From assembly GCA_041917855.1 (NCBI GenBank), contig JAYRWT010000044.1:38835-102834 (forward strand): a stretch of 64,000 nt of DNA, written 5' to 3'. Below the pieces are notes generated by a model. That model had not been told where the DNA came from, made no database searches, and saw only the letters and a program-made list of their open reading frames with translations. Position 1 is the first letter of the stretch. Every line of letters starts with the position of its first letter. This document shows, piece by piece, positions 16,176-25,169 of this stretch. Made by a program: the position numbers and the translations under genes. Origin of the DNA: CALBLZ01 sp041917855 (GTDB taxonomy: Bacteria; Patescibacteriota; UBA1384; CAILIB01).

Positions 16176-16181
16176 TATAAT
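16176..16181 (+). promoter_or_regulatory. -10 box of the second prepilin gene (leaderless)
   Basis: Consensus TATAAT ends 6 bases before the ATG at 16188, so the transcript should start at or next to the start codon. The -35 is weak and lies in the T tract of the previous terminator. Confidence 0.65.
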
Positions 16182-16187
16182 TAAGAC

Positions 16188-16781
16188 ATGCAAAAGAAAC
16201 AGGGCTTTACACTTATTGAGTTGCTGGTTGTTATCACGATTATTGCTATTCTGTCTGTAATAGTTTTCCTAACAGTCACAGGTCTTACAAGGCGAGCAAG
16301 GAATTCATCTCTTTCGGCAACCGTGCGTGAGGCTGGAAACGGTATAAGTGTTTTTAGAAATGCAGAGGGGAACGCTAATAATGTGATTACGTTTGGTATT
16401 TCAGAGAATCCAAACTTTTCTACTATTAATGGGGTAGCTTCCTGGGGCCCATTTACTGGGACTACGCTTGCTACCGCTAACACCTCTGGTACTTTTGATC
16501 CTCCAACAGAGCTCCAGTATCCAACCGCAATAAATAGAGTGCCTACTAGCCAGCATGCTCTGCACTATCGCATACTAGCGCCAGATGATACTGACTATAC
16601 ACTTTCTGCAACCCAAAATCGTCAGATGTTCTCATTAGGAGAGAGTAATATATCTGCTTGTGTGATGGTTCTCGGTGAACTTGTGGATGATACTGGTGGT
16701 GACATTACTATGTTTTACCGTAACGGCACGGTTTCAGGTACGGCCACTGTATATAGCGCAATTACTTGTTCCAACCCATAA
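16188..16781 (+). CDS. Type IV prepilin, paralogue of the 15486 protein
   Basis: A 197-residue prepilin with leader MQKKQG and helix FTLIELLVVITIIAILSVIV. The body mirrors the 15486 protein: TVREAGNGISVFRN, a WGPFTGT block, QYP, then ACVMVLGELVDD, FYRNGTV and a final ITCSNP. The gene has no ribosome binding site and a -10 box six bases before the ATG, so it is probably expressed at a different level from the major pilin. Its stop overlaps the start of the next prepilin gene by one base. Confidence 0.87.
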   Translation: MQKKQGFTLIELLVVITIIAILSVIVFLTVTGLTRRARNSSLSATVREAGNGISVFRNAEGNANNVITFGISENPNFSTINGVASWGPFTGTTLATANTSGTFDPPTELQYPTAINRVPTSQHALHYRILAPDDTDYTLSATQNRQMFSLGESNISACVMVLGELVDDTGGDITMFYRNGTVSGTATVYSAITCSNP

Positions 16782-17242
16782 TGAGCCGCCGCACCGCTTT
16801 CACTCTGGTTGAGCTTCTAATAACAGTAACAATCATCGCAATCCTTACAGGCATTGCTGCTGTTTCTTATTCCAGTATTCAGCTGCGCGCTCGCGATGCT
16901 CAGCGCAAAAATGATTTAGCACAGATAAAACTCGCGCTATCAAACTACTTTACGGGGCAAACTCCTACCGTTTACCCAGCCGCAGCCACGGCCATAACGC
17001 TTAATAATAGCAACGACGCACTCACTTCTGCTCTAAAGCCAAACTTTATTAAAGATGTGCCACTTGATCCGGTTAATTCTGGTAGTAATGTGTACAAGTA
17101 TATTTCGCAGAATGGCCCTACCGGCTTAGCAAACCGCTCGTTTACCCTTTACGCAACCTTGGAAAATAAAGAAGACAAAAAGGGCTGGGCAGGTGGCAGT
17201 GCTTGGGCTGCTGATGGCTATAGGGTTACCCCAGACTTTTAA
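16781..17242 (+). CDS. Type IV minor prepilin, GspG-like
   Basis: A 153-residue prepilin with the start taken at ATG 16781, overlapping the previous TAA (TAATG). The leader MSRRTA is followed by FTLVELLITVTIIAILTGIA, and the body has SSIQLRARDAQRKNDLAQIK, which is the GspG/PulG-type continuation. The C-terminal part (KDVPLDPVNSGSNVYKYIS) resembles the GspG 'P-x-DPW..Y' segment. It lacks the Cys-loop motif of its three neighbours, so it is probably a minor pilin or pseudopilin. Confidence 0.85.
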   Translation: MSRRTAFTLVELLITVTIIAILTGIAAVSYSSIQLRARDAQRKNDLAQIKLALSNYFTGQTPTVYPAAATAITLNNSNDALTSALKPNFIKDVPLDPVNSGSNVYKYISQNGPTGLANRSFTLYATLENKEDKKGWAGGSAWAADGYRVTPDF

Positions 17243-17244
17243 CC

Positions 17245-17880
17245 ATGCGCGGCGTAAAGGCATTCACTCTGATTGAGCTTTTGACGGTGGTCACAATTAT
17301 TAGCATTCTTGCAACAGTGGTATACGGAGTGGCGCAGGGCGCTCGTAGCAGGGCGTTGAATACTGCCCAAAAAAAGCTGGTGCAAGAAATGGGCAAAGCA
17401 GTGTCGGTTTTTCAGGTCTCAGACGAACTTGAGCGGGTAATAGTTATTAGTGATACAGACTATACCTGTCCGTATACGATTGCCATACTCCGTCTACCAT
17501 ACTTTCGTGCTAACCAGTGTCAGAGCGCACCACTTCCAACTACTTTCGGGCCGTTTACCGGAGAATTACAAACTGCTCCGATCAGTTTGGCATATCCCGA
17601 TGTTGGAGAATTTACTTACCCCGTTCGTGTTACAGCCCCTGTATCACCTACTCACAGGTTGACCTATCTTGTGTTTGAAGATACTACACTGGTAAGTAAA
17701 TCACCAGATGCGTATAGACGTCTGTACAACCTAGGTAATGATCCCGCAAGGCGTTGCGTGACAATTTCCGGAGCGCTTAGGGGTGAAACTGATGGGTCTC
17801 GTGCGTTTTTTTGGAGAAATGGACAAGTTGCAAGTACAACAGAGAGTGACATAAATATTACTTGCACCAACCCTCTCTAG
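17245..17880 (+). CDS. Type IV prepilin, third member of the Cys-loop group
   Basis: A 211-residue prepilin with leader MRGVKA and helix FTLIELLTVVTIISILATVV. The body has FGPFTGEL, a YPVRVT-like block, then RCVTISGALRGE, FFWRNGQV and a final ITCTNP, the same C-terminal layout as 15486 and 16188. Two extra cysteines (TDYTCPYT and RANQCQS) may form another disulfide. It lies two bases after the GspG-like gene and converges on the TPR-protein gene. Confidence 0.85.
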   Translation: MRGVKAFTLIELLTVVTIISILATVVYGVAQGARSRALNTAQKKLVQEMGKAVSVFQVSDELERVIVISDTDYTCPYTIAILRLPYFRANQCQSAPLPTTFGPFTGELQTAPISLAYPDVGEFTYPVRVTAPVSPTHRLTYLVFEDTTLVSKSPDAYRRLYNLGNDPARRCVTISGALRGETDGSRAFFWRNGQVASTTESDINITCTNPL

Positions 17881-17885
17881 CTAGT

Positions 17886-18767
17886 TTACTGGGCGTCTAG
17901 TGACTTTCTGTAGGCCTCTTGATCGAGGGTAGTAAAGCTTATCCTGCCGGTATCGCTATCCAAAATAAGCTTGCGGTAAATAGGCGACGGTGGCACCGCT
18001 TTAATATACTTTGCCGTTACAAGTTCTTGTAAATCTGTTGGGTAGCGCCCAACTTTTTGTTTAAATGCCGCAGCCTGAATCTCCAGAGCATAGACAATCT
18101 GCATGTGCTCAAGCCACGCCTCTGAGCGAGCTTTCTCAGCCTCGTTCTTTGCATTAGCAATCACGGTCTCCCAAAAATTGATGGCAATTAAGCGGTCGTT
18201 AATGTCTTCTCTGGTTTGTGAGTAGGCAATAGCCGCCAGTTGCTTGGACGCCTCTGGTGCACCTTCTTGTTTGCTGGCGCGGTCGTAGTACTCCGCGGCT
18301 TTTTTATAATTCTTAAGGTTAATATGGTAGTTACTAGCCATGTAAAAGCTGATCATGCCATCATTGTTGATGTACTTTTCGCTCTTTAGGCCAAGCTGTT
18401 CTGCTTCTTCAGCCTTATTCATAAACGGCAGTACGAGCAAGCCAAACTCATAGGCATAGGCAAACTTTGGGTCAAGATCGGTAACTCGCTGTACGTAGCC
18501 AGGAATAGCCTGGTAGGTAGCAAAAGCACTAGCTGTACCAAAGTACTGAATTAGGCGCACCCACAGTAAATCTGCAGCCAAAGCATTGTTGCCAAGGCTA
18601 AGGGCGCGTAGGGCATCTGCCTCTGGGATTAGCACCTTTTCGTTATCTAGGGCAGCGTTACGGATGTTCTTGCGGTACTGCTTACTGGCGCTGTCCCAGA
18701 GTGCTTGGCTGCTAACGCTGCCTACAATAAAAACTAGCGTAATAAGCCAGGCAACTGATCGCTTCAT
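17886..18767 (-). CDS. Membrane-anchored TPR-like protein of an ABC export unit
   Basis: A 293-residue protein with an N-terminal anchor (about residues 5-23) and a helical repeat region (LDPKFAYAYEFGLLVLPFMN, and YYDRASKQEGAPEASKQLAA) typical of tetratricopeptide repeats. The C-terminus has GRYPTDLQELVTAKYIKAVP, which resembles the C-terminal segment of GspG-type pseudopilins. It is the last gene of a three-gene unit (ATPase, permease, this gene) with 4-base overlaps. Sitting inside the pilus region, it may help pilin handling or localisation. Confidence 0.7.
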   Translation of the reverse strand: MKRSVAWLITLVFIVGSVSSQALWDSASKQYRKNIRNAALDNEKVLIPEADALRALSLGNNALAADLLWVRLIQYFGTASAFATYQAIPGYVQRVTDLDPKFAYAYEFGLLVLPFMNKAEEAEQLGLKSEKYINNDGMISFYMASNYHINLKNYKKAAEYYDRASKQEGAPEASKQLAAIAYSQTREDINDRLIAINFWETVIANAKNEAEKARSEAWLEHMQIVYALEIQAAAFKQKVGRYPTDLQELVTAKYIKAVPPSPIYRKLILDSDTGRISFTTLDQEAYRKSLDAQ

Positions 18768-19528
18768 AGCTCCTGCTTATGCATTACGCGGCTAGCTAAA
18801 AACAGAGAAAGAGAGGTAAAGACTATCCAGTAAAAAATGGCCCACGCGTAGGCGTTAAAGGGTACGCTTATGCTGTAGAGGGTGGCATCGCGGAGATTAA
18901 ACTTTTCTAGGTTGGGCAGCAGGTAGTACACACCATTGGTAAGATAGGTAAGTGCATTGCTGTCCAGTTTATCTACAAAATTCTTAATACTCGTTTGTCC
19001 ATTGCCAATCACAAACAGCGCCAGGGTGTAGAGGGCTGCATTAAGTGGGGCAGTAAATGAAGCAAAGAGCAGCGCAACGGCCAACAGCAGCGAAATCTCT
19101 AAAAAGCTAAAGAGTACATTAATGCCCACTGCCGGTAGAATACTTGGGCTGAGTAAGCCTGCGCCAATTGCAAATAAGCCACCCAAAATGCCCAGTGTGG
19201 TTAGGGTAAGCAGCACAAAGCCAAGGTACTTACCCAGAATGTACTGGGTACGGCTGATTGGCTTAGGGAACAAAAAGTAGAGGGCTCGGCGCTCAAAGTC
19301 ACGGTGCACGCTGTTAGTGGCTACAAATACGCATATAAACAGCGTCATAAAGTGAATGGCGGCTACGCCAGAGTTCTGCATAATTCTCGCGTTCTGATCT
19401 AGCGAGATGGTAGCTAAAAAGAAGCTTACCGCGGTAAATAGGGCGGCAATAACCAAGATGCCGTAGAGCAGGCGCTCACGGATAATCTCTTTGTAGTTGG
19501 TAATGGCGATAATCCAGATAGTTTTCAT
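18764..19528 (-). CDS. ABC transporter permease (ABC-2 type)
   Basis: A 254-residue polytopic protein with six predicted membrane helices. It opens MKTIWIIAITNYKEIIRERL, and an extracytoplasmic-side motif VHRDFERRALYFLFPKPISR is the standard 'R-x-x-x-LL..P-x-SR' element of ABC-2/Nod-type permeases. It overlaps the ATPase gene by 4 bases upstream and the TPR gene by 4 bases downstream, so it is translated as one operon. Substrate unknown; the pilus neighbourhood suggests a surface role. Confidence 0.85.
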   Translation of the reverse strand: MKTIWIIAITNYKEIIRERLLYGILVIAALFTAVSFFLATISLDQNARIMQNSGVAAIHFMTLFICVFVATNSVHRDFERRALYFLFPKPISRTQYILGKYLGFVLLTLTTLGILGGLFAIGAGLLSPSILPAVGINVLFSFLEISLLLAVALLFASFTAPLNAALYTLALFVIGNGQTSIKNFVDKLDSNALTYLTNGVYYLLPNLEKFNLRDATLYSISVPFNAYAWAIFYWIVFTSLSLFLASRVMHKQEL

Positions 19529-20253
19529 GCTGCCTCAACTGTTTTTATGAATACATCCTCGAGTGTCTTATCCTTTGGTATGAGCTTGCTCACGCTATCG
19601 AGTTTCAGAATCATGCCGTGATCCATAATTGCTATCCTATCGCTGATCGCGGCTACATCACTCAAAATGTGTGAGTTAAACACCACGGCCGTGCCTTTGC
19701 TGCGAATTTCTAGCAGGGTTTCCTTCATGCGAATACGTCCAATCGGGTCTAGGCCGTCCATGGGTTCATCTAGAAAGATAATCTCGGGTTGGTTAATCAG
19801 TGCCTGTGCAAGGCAGATACGCTGTAACATGCCCTTGGAGTATTCGCGCAGTGGGCGGTGTGCCGCTTCGCTGAGGCCTACTAGCTCAATTAATTCCTGA
19901 CTGCGCGTAGCAAGTTCTGCCTTAGGAATACTAAACAGCGTGCCAGCTACCCGCAAGAGCTCTGCCCCAGACAGGTGGTTATAGAACGATGGAGTTTCTG
20001 GCATGTAGCCAATTCGGGAGCGCACCTTGGTGTCAGCTATAGTGCTGCCAAATAGGCTAACTGAGCCGCTGGTTGGCTCCAGCAGGCCAAGAATCATTTT
20101 AATAGTGGTGCTCTTGCCGGCGCCATTTGGTCCGACAATACCTAGTACCTCACCGGCCTCTACGCTAAAACTTACATCTCGTACTGCTTGGACCCGACCA
20201 AAGCTTTTTTTCAGGTTTGAAACAACCAATGGAGTGTCTGTCTTTTTGCTCAT
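19525..20253 (-). CDS. ABC transporter ATP-binding protein
   Basis: A 242-residue ATPase. Walker A is GPNGAGKST, the signature is YSKGMLQR (a variant of LSGGQ), Walker B is IIFLDEPMDGLDP and the switch histidine is in VVFNSHIL. The signature variant is common in CcmA/NatA-type exporters paired with ABC-2 permeases. TATGAT at 20260-20265 ends six bases before its ATG, so the mRNA is probably leaderless. The promoter region is shared with the divergent prepilin peptidase gene. Confidence 0.92.
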   Translation of the reverse strand: MSKKTDTPLVVSNLKKSFGRVQAVRDVSFSVEAGEVLGIVGPNGAGKSTTIKMILGLLEPTSGSVSLFGSTIADTKVRSRIGYMPETPSFYNHLSGAELLRVAGTLFSIPKAELATRSQELIELVGLSEAAHRPLREYSKGMLQRICLAQALINQPEIIFLDEPMDGLDPIGRIRMKETLLEIRSKGTAVVFNSHILSDVAAISDRIAIMDHGMILKLDSVSKLIPKDKTLEDVFIKTVEAA

Positions 20254-20274
20254 ATCCAGATCATACCGTATACT
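20246..20274. promoter_or_regulatory. Divergent promoters of the ABC unit and the prepilin peptidase gene
   Basis: Plus strand: TTGCTC (20246-20251), 17 bases, TATACT (20269-20274), eight bases before the ATG at 20283. Minus strand: TATGAT (20265-20260), six bases before the ATG at 20253. The two -10 boxes lie within 15 bases of each other, so the two transcripts may compete. Confidence 0.6.
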
Positions 20275-20282
20275 TTTGGCAT

Positions 20283-21074
20283 ATGCTAGAACGTGAAATT
20301 ATTCTCTTTGCCGCCATCTTTGGTCTACTGATTGGATCATTTCTGAATGTGGTTGTGCTACGCGATAGGTCACGCTGGAGCATCCTTACAGGTCGCTCAG
20401 CTTGCCCACACTGTCACCATCCTCTTGCGTGGTACGAGCTCTTACCTGTTGTCAGCTTTTTGCTGCAAATGGGCCGCTGTCGTTCGTGCAAGCGGCAAAT
20501 CAGTTGGCAGTACCCGGTGGTTGAACTGATCACGGCTGTACTTACCGCAACCACTGTCTGGTATGGTGGAGTGTACCTAGATAGCACCATCTTTGCTATT
20601 GGCCTCAGCATTGCTGCTTGGCTCCTGCTGGTGGTGAGTGTTATCGACATTAAAACGCAGATGGTTTCTTTGGAGTATGTTATTGCAGCCGCCCTGGTTG
20701 GTTCGGGCTCTGCTGTATTGAGTGGGGTACTAAGCTGGCAGTCTGCCTTACTTGGGGCTGCGACTGGCGCATTTGTACTTGGTTTTGTGATTGCAGCCTG
20801 GTGGCTAGCCACAAAACAGCAGGGAATGGGTGATGGAGATGTGTGGATTGCGGCTGCGGTTGGTGCCATAGTTGGCTATCCCCATATTTGGGTTGCTCTA
20901 GTGATGGCGGTAGTGAGCGGCGCGGTTATTGGGGTTGCCTATATAGCCGCGCAACGGAAGAGTATGAACCTGGCGATTCCATTCGGTCCATTCTTATTCT
21001 CCGGACTACTTGTAGCGCTGCTATGGGGAGATCAGCTGGTTACTTGGTATACTAATTACATACATGGCTTCTAA
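20283..21074 (+). CDS. pilD: Prepilin peptidase (leader peptidase and N-methyltransferase)
   Basis: A 263-residue polytopic aspartic protease that cuts prepilin leaders and methylates the new N-terminus. The start is taken at ATG 20283 (MLEREIILFAAIFG), with a -10 box eight bases upstream; the longer in-frame start lies inside the divergent gene. The N-domain has the GSFLNVV segment and CPHC/CRSC zinc pairs. The catalytic aspartates are in VIDIKTQ and GMGDGDV. It serves the prepilins on both sides. Confidence 0.92.
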   Translation: MLEREIILFAAIFGLLIGSFLNVVVLRDRSRWSILTGRSACPHCHHPLAWYELLPVVSFLLQMGRCRSCKRQISWQYPVVELITAVLTATTVWYGGVYLDSTIFAIGLSIAAWLLLVVSVIDIKTQMVSLEYVIAAALVGSGSAVLSGVLSWQSALLGAATGAFVLGFVIAAWWLATKQQGMGDGDVWIAAAVGAIVGYPHIWVALVMAVVSGAVIGVAYIAAQRKSMNLAIPFGPFLFSGLLVALLWGDQLVTWYTNYIHGF

Positions 21075-21095
21075 CATGGCTACTAAGGCTTAACC

Positions 21096-21716
21096 GTGCA
21101 AAAGAGGGGATTCACACTGCTTGAGGTAATTGTGGCGGTAACCATTGGGGTTGCTCTTATTGGTATTGGCATACCTTCGTTTACTAACTTAGTACGCCGC
21201 CAAGAGTTTCAATCTGAGGCAGGTAGATTAGCTGGGTGTCTGCAGAGCGCGCAGGAGTATGCGCTTTCTGCTCGCCAGCTCAGTAACGGCCAGTCAGTGC
21301 GCTGGTCTGCTGCAGACATTAGCTATAACGCTAGTACCCAGGTGATTACCTGCAAGAAGATGCTATTTTCTACGCCCAGGCCAACAAATTCACTGTGGAC
21401 AGACTTCTTAACAGGCAGTCTTGCAGAAGATGAGCTAGCTGGCACCGAAACCATCAATAGCATTTACGCTACTGGTTTTACGTACGGTACGGCGACTACC
21501 GGGCTCCTCGCTTCAGAGAAGATTAGAGTATACTTTGGTCAAACCGAACGAGGTGCTGTTGTACGCTTGATTGCGGGCAACTACGGCATGCCATCTAAAT
21601 ACAGCCAGTACGGTACGGCCATGTCAATTAGCCTTACTTCATCTGTTGATGACCAGCAAACTGCCAAAATTATAATTGGTAGTACTGGCACTCCAATTCA
21701 GCTTACGTCAGAATAG
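21096..21716 (+). CDS. Pseudopilin, GspH-like
   Basis: A 206-residue prepilin-like protein starting with GTG. The leader MQKRG precedes FTLLEVIVAVTIGVALIGIG, with Glu5 present. The next segment (IPSFTNLVRRQEFQSEAGRL) and the FGQTERGAVVRLIAG block fit GspH/FimT-type minor pilins. First of four pseudopilin-type genes spaced by a few bases or overlapping. Confidence 0.82.
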   Translation: MQKRGFTLLEVIVAVTIGVALIGIGIPSFTNLVRRQEFQSEAGRLAGCLQSAQEYALSARQLSNGQSVRWSAADISYNASTQVITCKKMLFSTPRPTNSLWTDFLTGSLAEDELAGTETINSIYATGFTYGTATTGLLASEKIRVYFGQTERGAVVRLIAGNYGMPSKYSQYGTAMSISLTSSVDDQQTAKIIIGSTGTPIQLTSE

Positions 21717-21720
21717 AGCC

Positions 21721-22407
21721 ATGCAACGTCGCGGTTTTACCCTCATAGAAACACTTATTTCACTGGCTATTGTGATTATCGTGTTGGCTGGAGCTGTAAG
21801 CTTTAGTCGCAGCTTTTTTGTTACGGGTCAGGTGAGTGAAGATCGGGCACAGGCAGAGGGCTTGGTAGATGACGCACTTGGGTTACTGGTTTCACTCCAG
21901 CGAACGGTGCGCTCCGTTGATTGTAGTCCCACGCCGACATGTGCGGTGAATAACTTATCAACGTTTTTGTACGTAGACAAAAACGACACCACAGCCTATG
22001 TTATTCCGTACCGTGTATCCAATGACCTCTTCTGGTGCGCAGTTGCTAATCAGGATGCAGATAGGTATAGACCAGGTGGCTGTAATCTGCAAGTCAGCAA
22101 AGTTGGTAACTTAAATTTAGGTACTATGTTAAAGGGCACCGGTGAGTTGATTGGTGTAAATCGTGCAGCCTGGGGCGTGGCTGATGAGGGGGAGTCAAGC
22201 CCCCTTGTTAATGCTGTATTCGACGCGACTACTACTCTGGGGGACCCAATTACTACCTCAGACAAACGACTTGACTATTACAAACGAGTCATCTCACTAC
22301 AGAAATCTACTCTTAGTGGCATCACCATGCACACTGCAAAAGTTACAGTTACAAATACAAGAACAAATCTTTCAGTAACCAAGAGTATAGTGTTGAGTGA
22401 TGAGTAA
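21721..22407 (+). CDS. Pseudopilin, GspI/PilV-like
   Basis: A 228-residue protein with the start at ATG 21721, four bases after the previous stop. Leader MQRRG and helix FTLIETLISLAIVIIVLAGA keep Glu5. The body has two close cysteines (VDCSPTPTCAV). By order in the cluster it corresponds to GspI/PilV. Confidence 0.8.
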   Translation: MQRRGFTLIETLISLAIVIIVLAGAVSFSRSFFVTGQVSEDRAQAEGLVDDALGLLVSLQRTVRSVDCSPTPTCAVNNLSTFLYVDKNDTTAYVIPYRVSNDLFWCAVANQDADRYRPGGCNLQVSKVGNLNLGTMLKGTGELIGVNRAAWGVADEGESSPLVNAVFDATTTLGDPITTSDKRLDYYKRVISLQKSTLSGITMHTAKVTVTNTRTNLSVTKSIVLSDE

Positions 22408-23149
22408 GCGCGCCTTCACCCTAGTAGAGCTGCTTATTACGGCAACCATCATGGTGGCAGTCTCTTTCTTAACGTTGAGTATTTTTTCTACGGTAGCAAA
22501 AGTGCAAGCCGACAGGAGGACCACACAAACTGTTCTCAATCAAATTGACACCGTTGTAGACCAAATTGCCGTTGAGCTTGAGTCGATCAACCGAACCGTG
22601 GATGGGCAAAATGAGCGCATAAAGACATTTCCTCAGACGTTTACTCAGACGGGAAGTCAGTATGCATCATTTATTGCTGTGAACGTTCCGCTCCTCGATG
22701 ATAGGGGGGTGCAAACTGGGAATAACGTGCTGCGTATTTACTGCCGTAGCCTATACGTTAGTCCTGCCCAGGCTGGGGAATACTATCGGTTATCCGTGTT
22801 CAGCACGCCCCCCCTAAACTCCTCCGATACAACTGTGCCACTTACAGCTGAGCCTACCTCATGCACAATGCCTGCGCTGCAATCAGCGTTGCAATCAGCA
22901 ATGGGTAATACTCTTTCGCTTACTGAAACAGTACTGACTGACGAATTTACAAACATTAGATTTTTCGGGGCTTACCCAATGCAGTCTAAAGTAGAAAATG
23001 CAGGATCAGCTGCAACTGGTCCTAATATGACTTTACGTCTGACGCTCACTGCAAGCTATGATGAGCGAATGAAGTACTCAGATGTGCCTCCGCTAGACCC
23101 CCAACAAAGCGTGACAACACTGAGAACAATAAGTAGAGCCAAGCCATGA
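22400..23149 (+). CDS. Pseudopilin, GspJ/PilW-like
   Basis: A 249-residue protein with leader MSKRA and helix FTLVELLITATIMVAVSFLT. ATG 22400 overlaps the end of the previous gene by 8 bases; a GTG directly before it is the alternative start. The layout and order fit GspJ/PilW, part of the initiation complex at the pilus tip. Confidence 0.8.
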   Translation: MSKRAFTLVELLITATIMVAVSFLTLSIFSTVAKVQADRRTTQTVLNQIDTVVDQIAVELESINRTVDGQNERIKTFPQTFTQTGSQYASFIAVNVPLLDDRGVQTGNNVLRIYCRSLYVSPAQAGEYYRLSVFSTPPLNSSDTTVPLTAEPTSCTMPALQSALQSAMGNTLSLTETVLTDEFTNIRFFGAYPMQSKVENAGSAATGPNMTLRLTLTASYDERMKYSDVPPLDPQQSVTTLRTISRAKP

Positions 23150-24219
23150 ATAGACCCGCCTCTTCCCTTGTCTTAGTCACTCTAAGCATGGCTGCTGTAG
23201 CTGTAGTAATACTGGCGGGTAGCCGTGCGTTAATTCAGTCATTGCGTACGCGATCTAGTCTAGATTCTGCTTCAAACGCACGCGTATTATCTGAAGCCGC
23301 AATTCAGGAAGGTATGCAGCGAGTTCGTAAAGGGGCGGCAGGTGGACTTGATGGATATGGTCAGTACGGCACTTGGAACCTAGAACAGGCAACCCTAGAG
23401 CCGCTGACCAGAGGGTTTAGTGATGCAAACTGCTCCCAGGTTGTAGAGAAAAACTATACGACGGATTGTGGTACGTATAAGGTTGCTGTTCGAACAATCG
23501 TCAAAGGTGATACATATGACTATCAGGTACAAGATTTACCTGGGGGTTCAGAATTAGACTTAGTTATCGCAAAACCAGGAAGACTAGGGTTTACTCTGAG
23601 GACGAGTGTAGACGGAGTTCTTGCTCAGGCAAGATTTGATATACAGGTTTATATTGCCGGTAGATGGAGTCAGAAGCAAAGAGGCGTTACAAATTACTCT
23701 GTGCCTACAACGGCTACGGCATTTCGCATTACTATGAACTACGGCGGTGCGACACCGTCTGCAACTGACGTTGCCCTAACAGCAGAACAGAACGGAACTC
23801 TAACCGTCTCTGGTGACCAGTTTGCCATACAGAAAGGCTACACAACCATAGAGGGCACTGGGCTTGCTGCTGATGGCAGCCAGTATCGTACAGTTGTGGT
23901 ATTTCGTCCTGATTTTACAAAACGCCCAGGATTCTCTGACCCGGGCGGTACTGATTCGGGGGGAACCCAGCTGCGAACCGGGCCTGATCGTACTACTACG
24001 CGCACGGGGAACGTTACTGGCGGTGCCGCAGGGGAAGTAATTTCGGCAGTAGACGGCAAAGATGTGGTTGCCACTGAGGATACTGTAGATGGTGAAATAG
24101 TACCTCGCATCAATGGTTTCGGCGGTTTTGCATCGGGTCCCTACTTGATTCGTCGCAACATTTCACCTAAGTTTAAGTCCACTGGCTTCTGTGAGCCTTA
24201 CCAAGAGCTTTGTCGTTAA
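23146..24219 (+). CDS. PilX/GspK-like minor pilus protein
   Basis: A 357-residue protein whose N-terminal helix (ASSLVLVTLSMAAVAVVILA) resembles PilX/GspK N-termini. There is no G/A-F-x-L-x-E cleavage site with Glu5, as is typical for GspK-type subunits. The C-terminal half is Gly/Thr-rich (FSDPGGTDSGGTQL) and ends with a two-cysteine segment (STGFCEPYQELCR). It overlaps the previous gene by 4 bases and closes the pseudopilin operon. Confidence 0.75.
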   Translation: MNRPASSLVLVTLSMAAVAVVILAGSRALIQSLRTRSSLDSASNARVLSEAAIQEGMQRVRKGAAGGLDGYGQYGTWNLEQATLEPLTRGFSDANCSQVVEKNYTTDCGTYKVAVRTIVKGDTYDYQVQDLPGGSELDLVIAKPGRLGFTLRTSVDGVLAQARFDIQVYIAGRWSQKQRGVTNYSVPTTATAFRITMNYGGATPSATDVALTAEQNGTLTVSGDQFAIQKGYTTIEGTGLAADGSQYRTVVVFRPDFTKRPGFSDPGGTDSGGTQLRTGPDRTTTRTGNVTGGAAGEVISAVDGKDVVATEDTVDGEIVPRINGFGGFASGPYLIRRNISPKFKSTGFCEPYQELCR

Positions 24220-24222
24220 CGT

Positions 24223-25119
24223 ATGTCTGAACACATCCCCGTACTAGTCAAGGAGGTTGTAACAGCGCTCCGCCCGAGCAAGGGCGGTGTTTTTCTAGAT
24301 GCAACACTTGGTCTAGCTGGTCACACCTTGGCCATGCAGCGCGAGGTAGACGGAACCCTGACGACTTACGGCATAGATCAAGATGAGCAAGCACTGGCCA
24401 TAGCGGGCGAACGGTTAGGCGCAACATTCCCGAGCAACCCCGGTACTCTCATTAAGGGAAACTTTATGGACCTGACTTCTTTAGCTGAGGAGTATGGTAT
24501 ACCAAAGGCAGATGCCATTTTAATGGACGTAGGTGTTTCTAGTTTACAGCTGGATGAGCCTGAGCGCGGCTTTTCTTTTACGCAAGATGGTCTACTCGAC
24601 ATGCGCATGGATGCTGATAACTCGGTCAGTGCTTTTACTATTGTAAACACTTGGTCAGAGCATAAATTAGCTATGTTGCTACGCAACTACGGGGAAGAGC
24701 GCTTGGCGGCAAAAATTGCCAAGGCAATCGTACACAGGCGACGCAAACGACAAATTGAAACAACAAAAGAACTTGCCGACCTCATAGTCGAGCAGTACCA
24801 TCCCGCACTGCGCCACAAAAAGCCACATCCAGCAACCCGCAGCTTCCAGGCTATTCGTATAGAGGTGAACCAAGAGCTTGAGGCACTAGAGCAGGGGATT
24901 TGTGCAGCCTTAGAGCTACTTGCCCCAGCTGGGCGCTTGGCAGTGATTAGCTTTCACTCACTAGAAGATCGCATTGTCAAAGAACTATTTCGCCAAGCCA
25001 CAGAAACTGGCAGCTTTGTACTGGTTACAAAAAAGCCGCTTACAGCATCTGAGCAAGAGCAGGTAGAAAACTCACGCAGCAGGAGTGCAAAATTACGAGT
25101 AATCGAGAGAGTACAGTAG
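24223..25119 (+). CDS. rsmH: 16S rRNA (cytosine-1402 N4)-methyltransferase
   Basis: A 298-residue SAM-dependent methyltransferase. It begins HIPVLVKEVVTAL, with FLDATLGLAGHT (SAM motif I), ILMDVGVSSLQLDEPERGFS and the C-terminal signature ISFHSLEDRIVKELF. It modifies C1402 in the ribosomal P site. In most bacteria it heads the mraZ/mraW division cluster; here it follows the pseudopilin operon by three bases and no mraZ or ftsL is present. Confidence 0.95.
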   Translation: MSEHIPVLVKEVVTALRPSKGGVFLDATLGLAGHTLAMQREVDGTLTTYGIDQDEQALAIAGERLGATFPSNPGTLIKGNFMDLTSLAEEYGIPKADAILMDVGVSSLQLDEPERGFSFTQDGLLDMRMDADNSVSAFTIVNTWSEHKLAMLLRNYGEERLAAKIAKAIVHRRRKRQIETTKELADLIVEQYHPALRHKKPHPATRSFQAIRIEVNQELEALEQGICAALELLAPAGRLAVISFHSLEDRIVKELFRQATETGSFVLVTKKPLTASEQEQVENSRSRSAKLRVIERVQ

Positions 25120-25130
25120 TAGTGGTCATA

Positions 25131-25169
25131 AAGAAAACGCCCCGTCGCCTAGTAAAAGACGAACGGGGC
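25131..25169 (-). terminator. Terminator of the probable 325-base RNA
   Basis: GCCCCGT (25139-25145) pairs with ACGGGGC (25163-25169), extended by a CG/CG pair with one bulge, and a T-rich tail on the minus strand (25138-25131). Confidence 0.8.
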
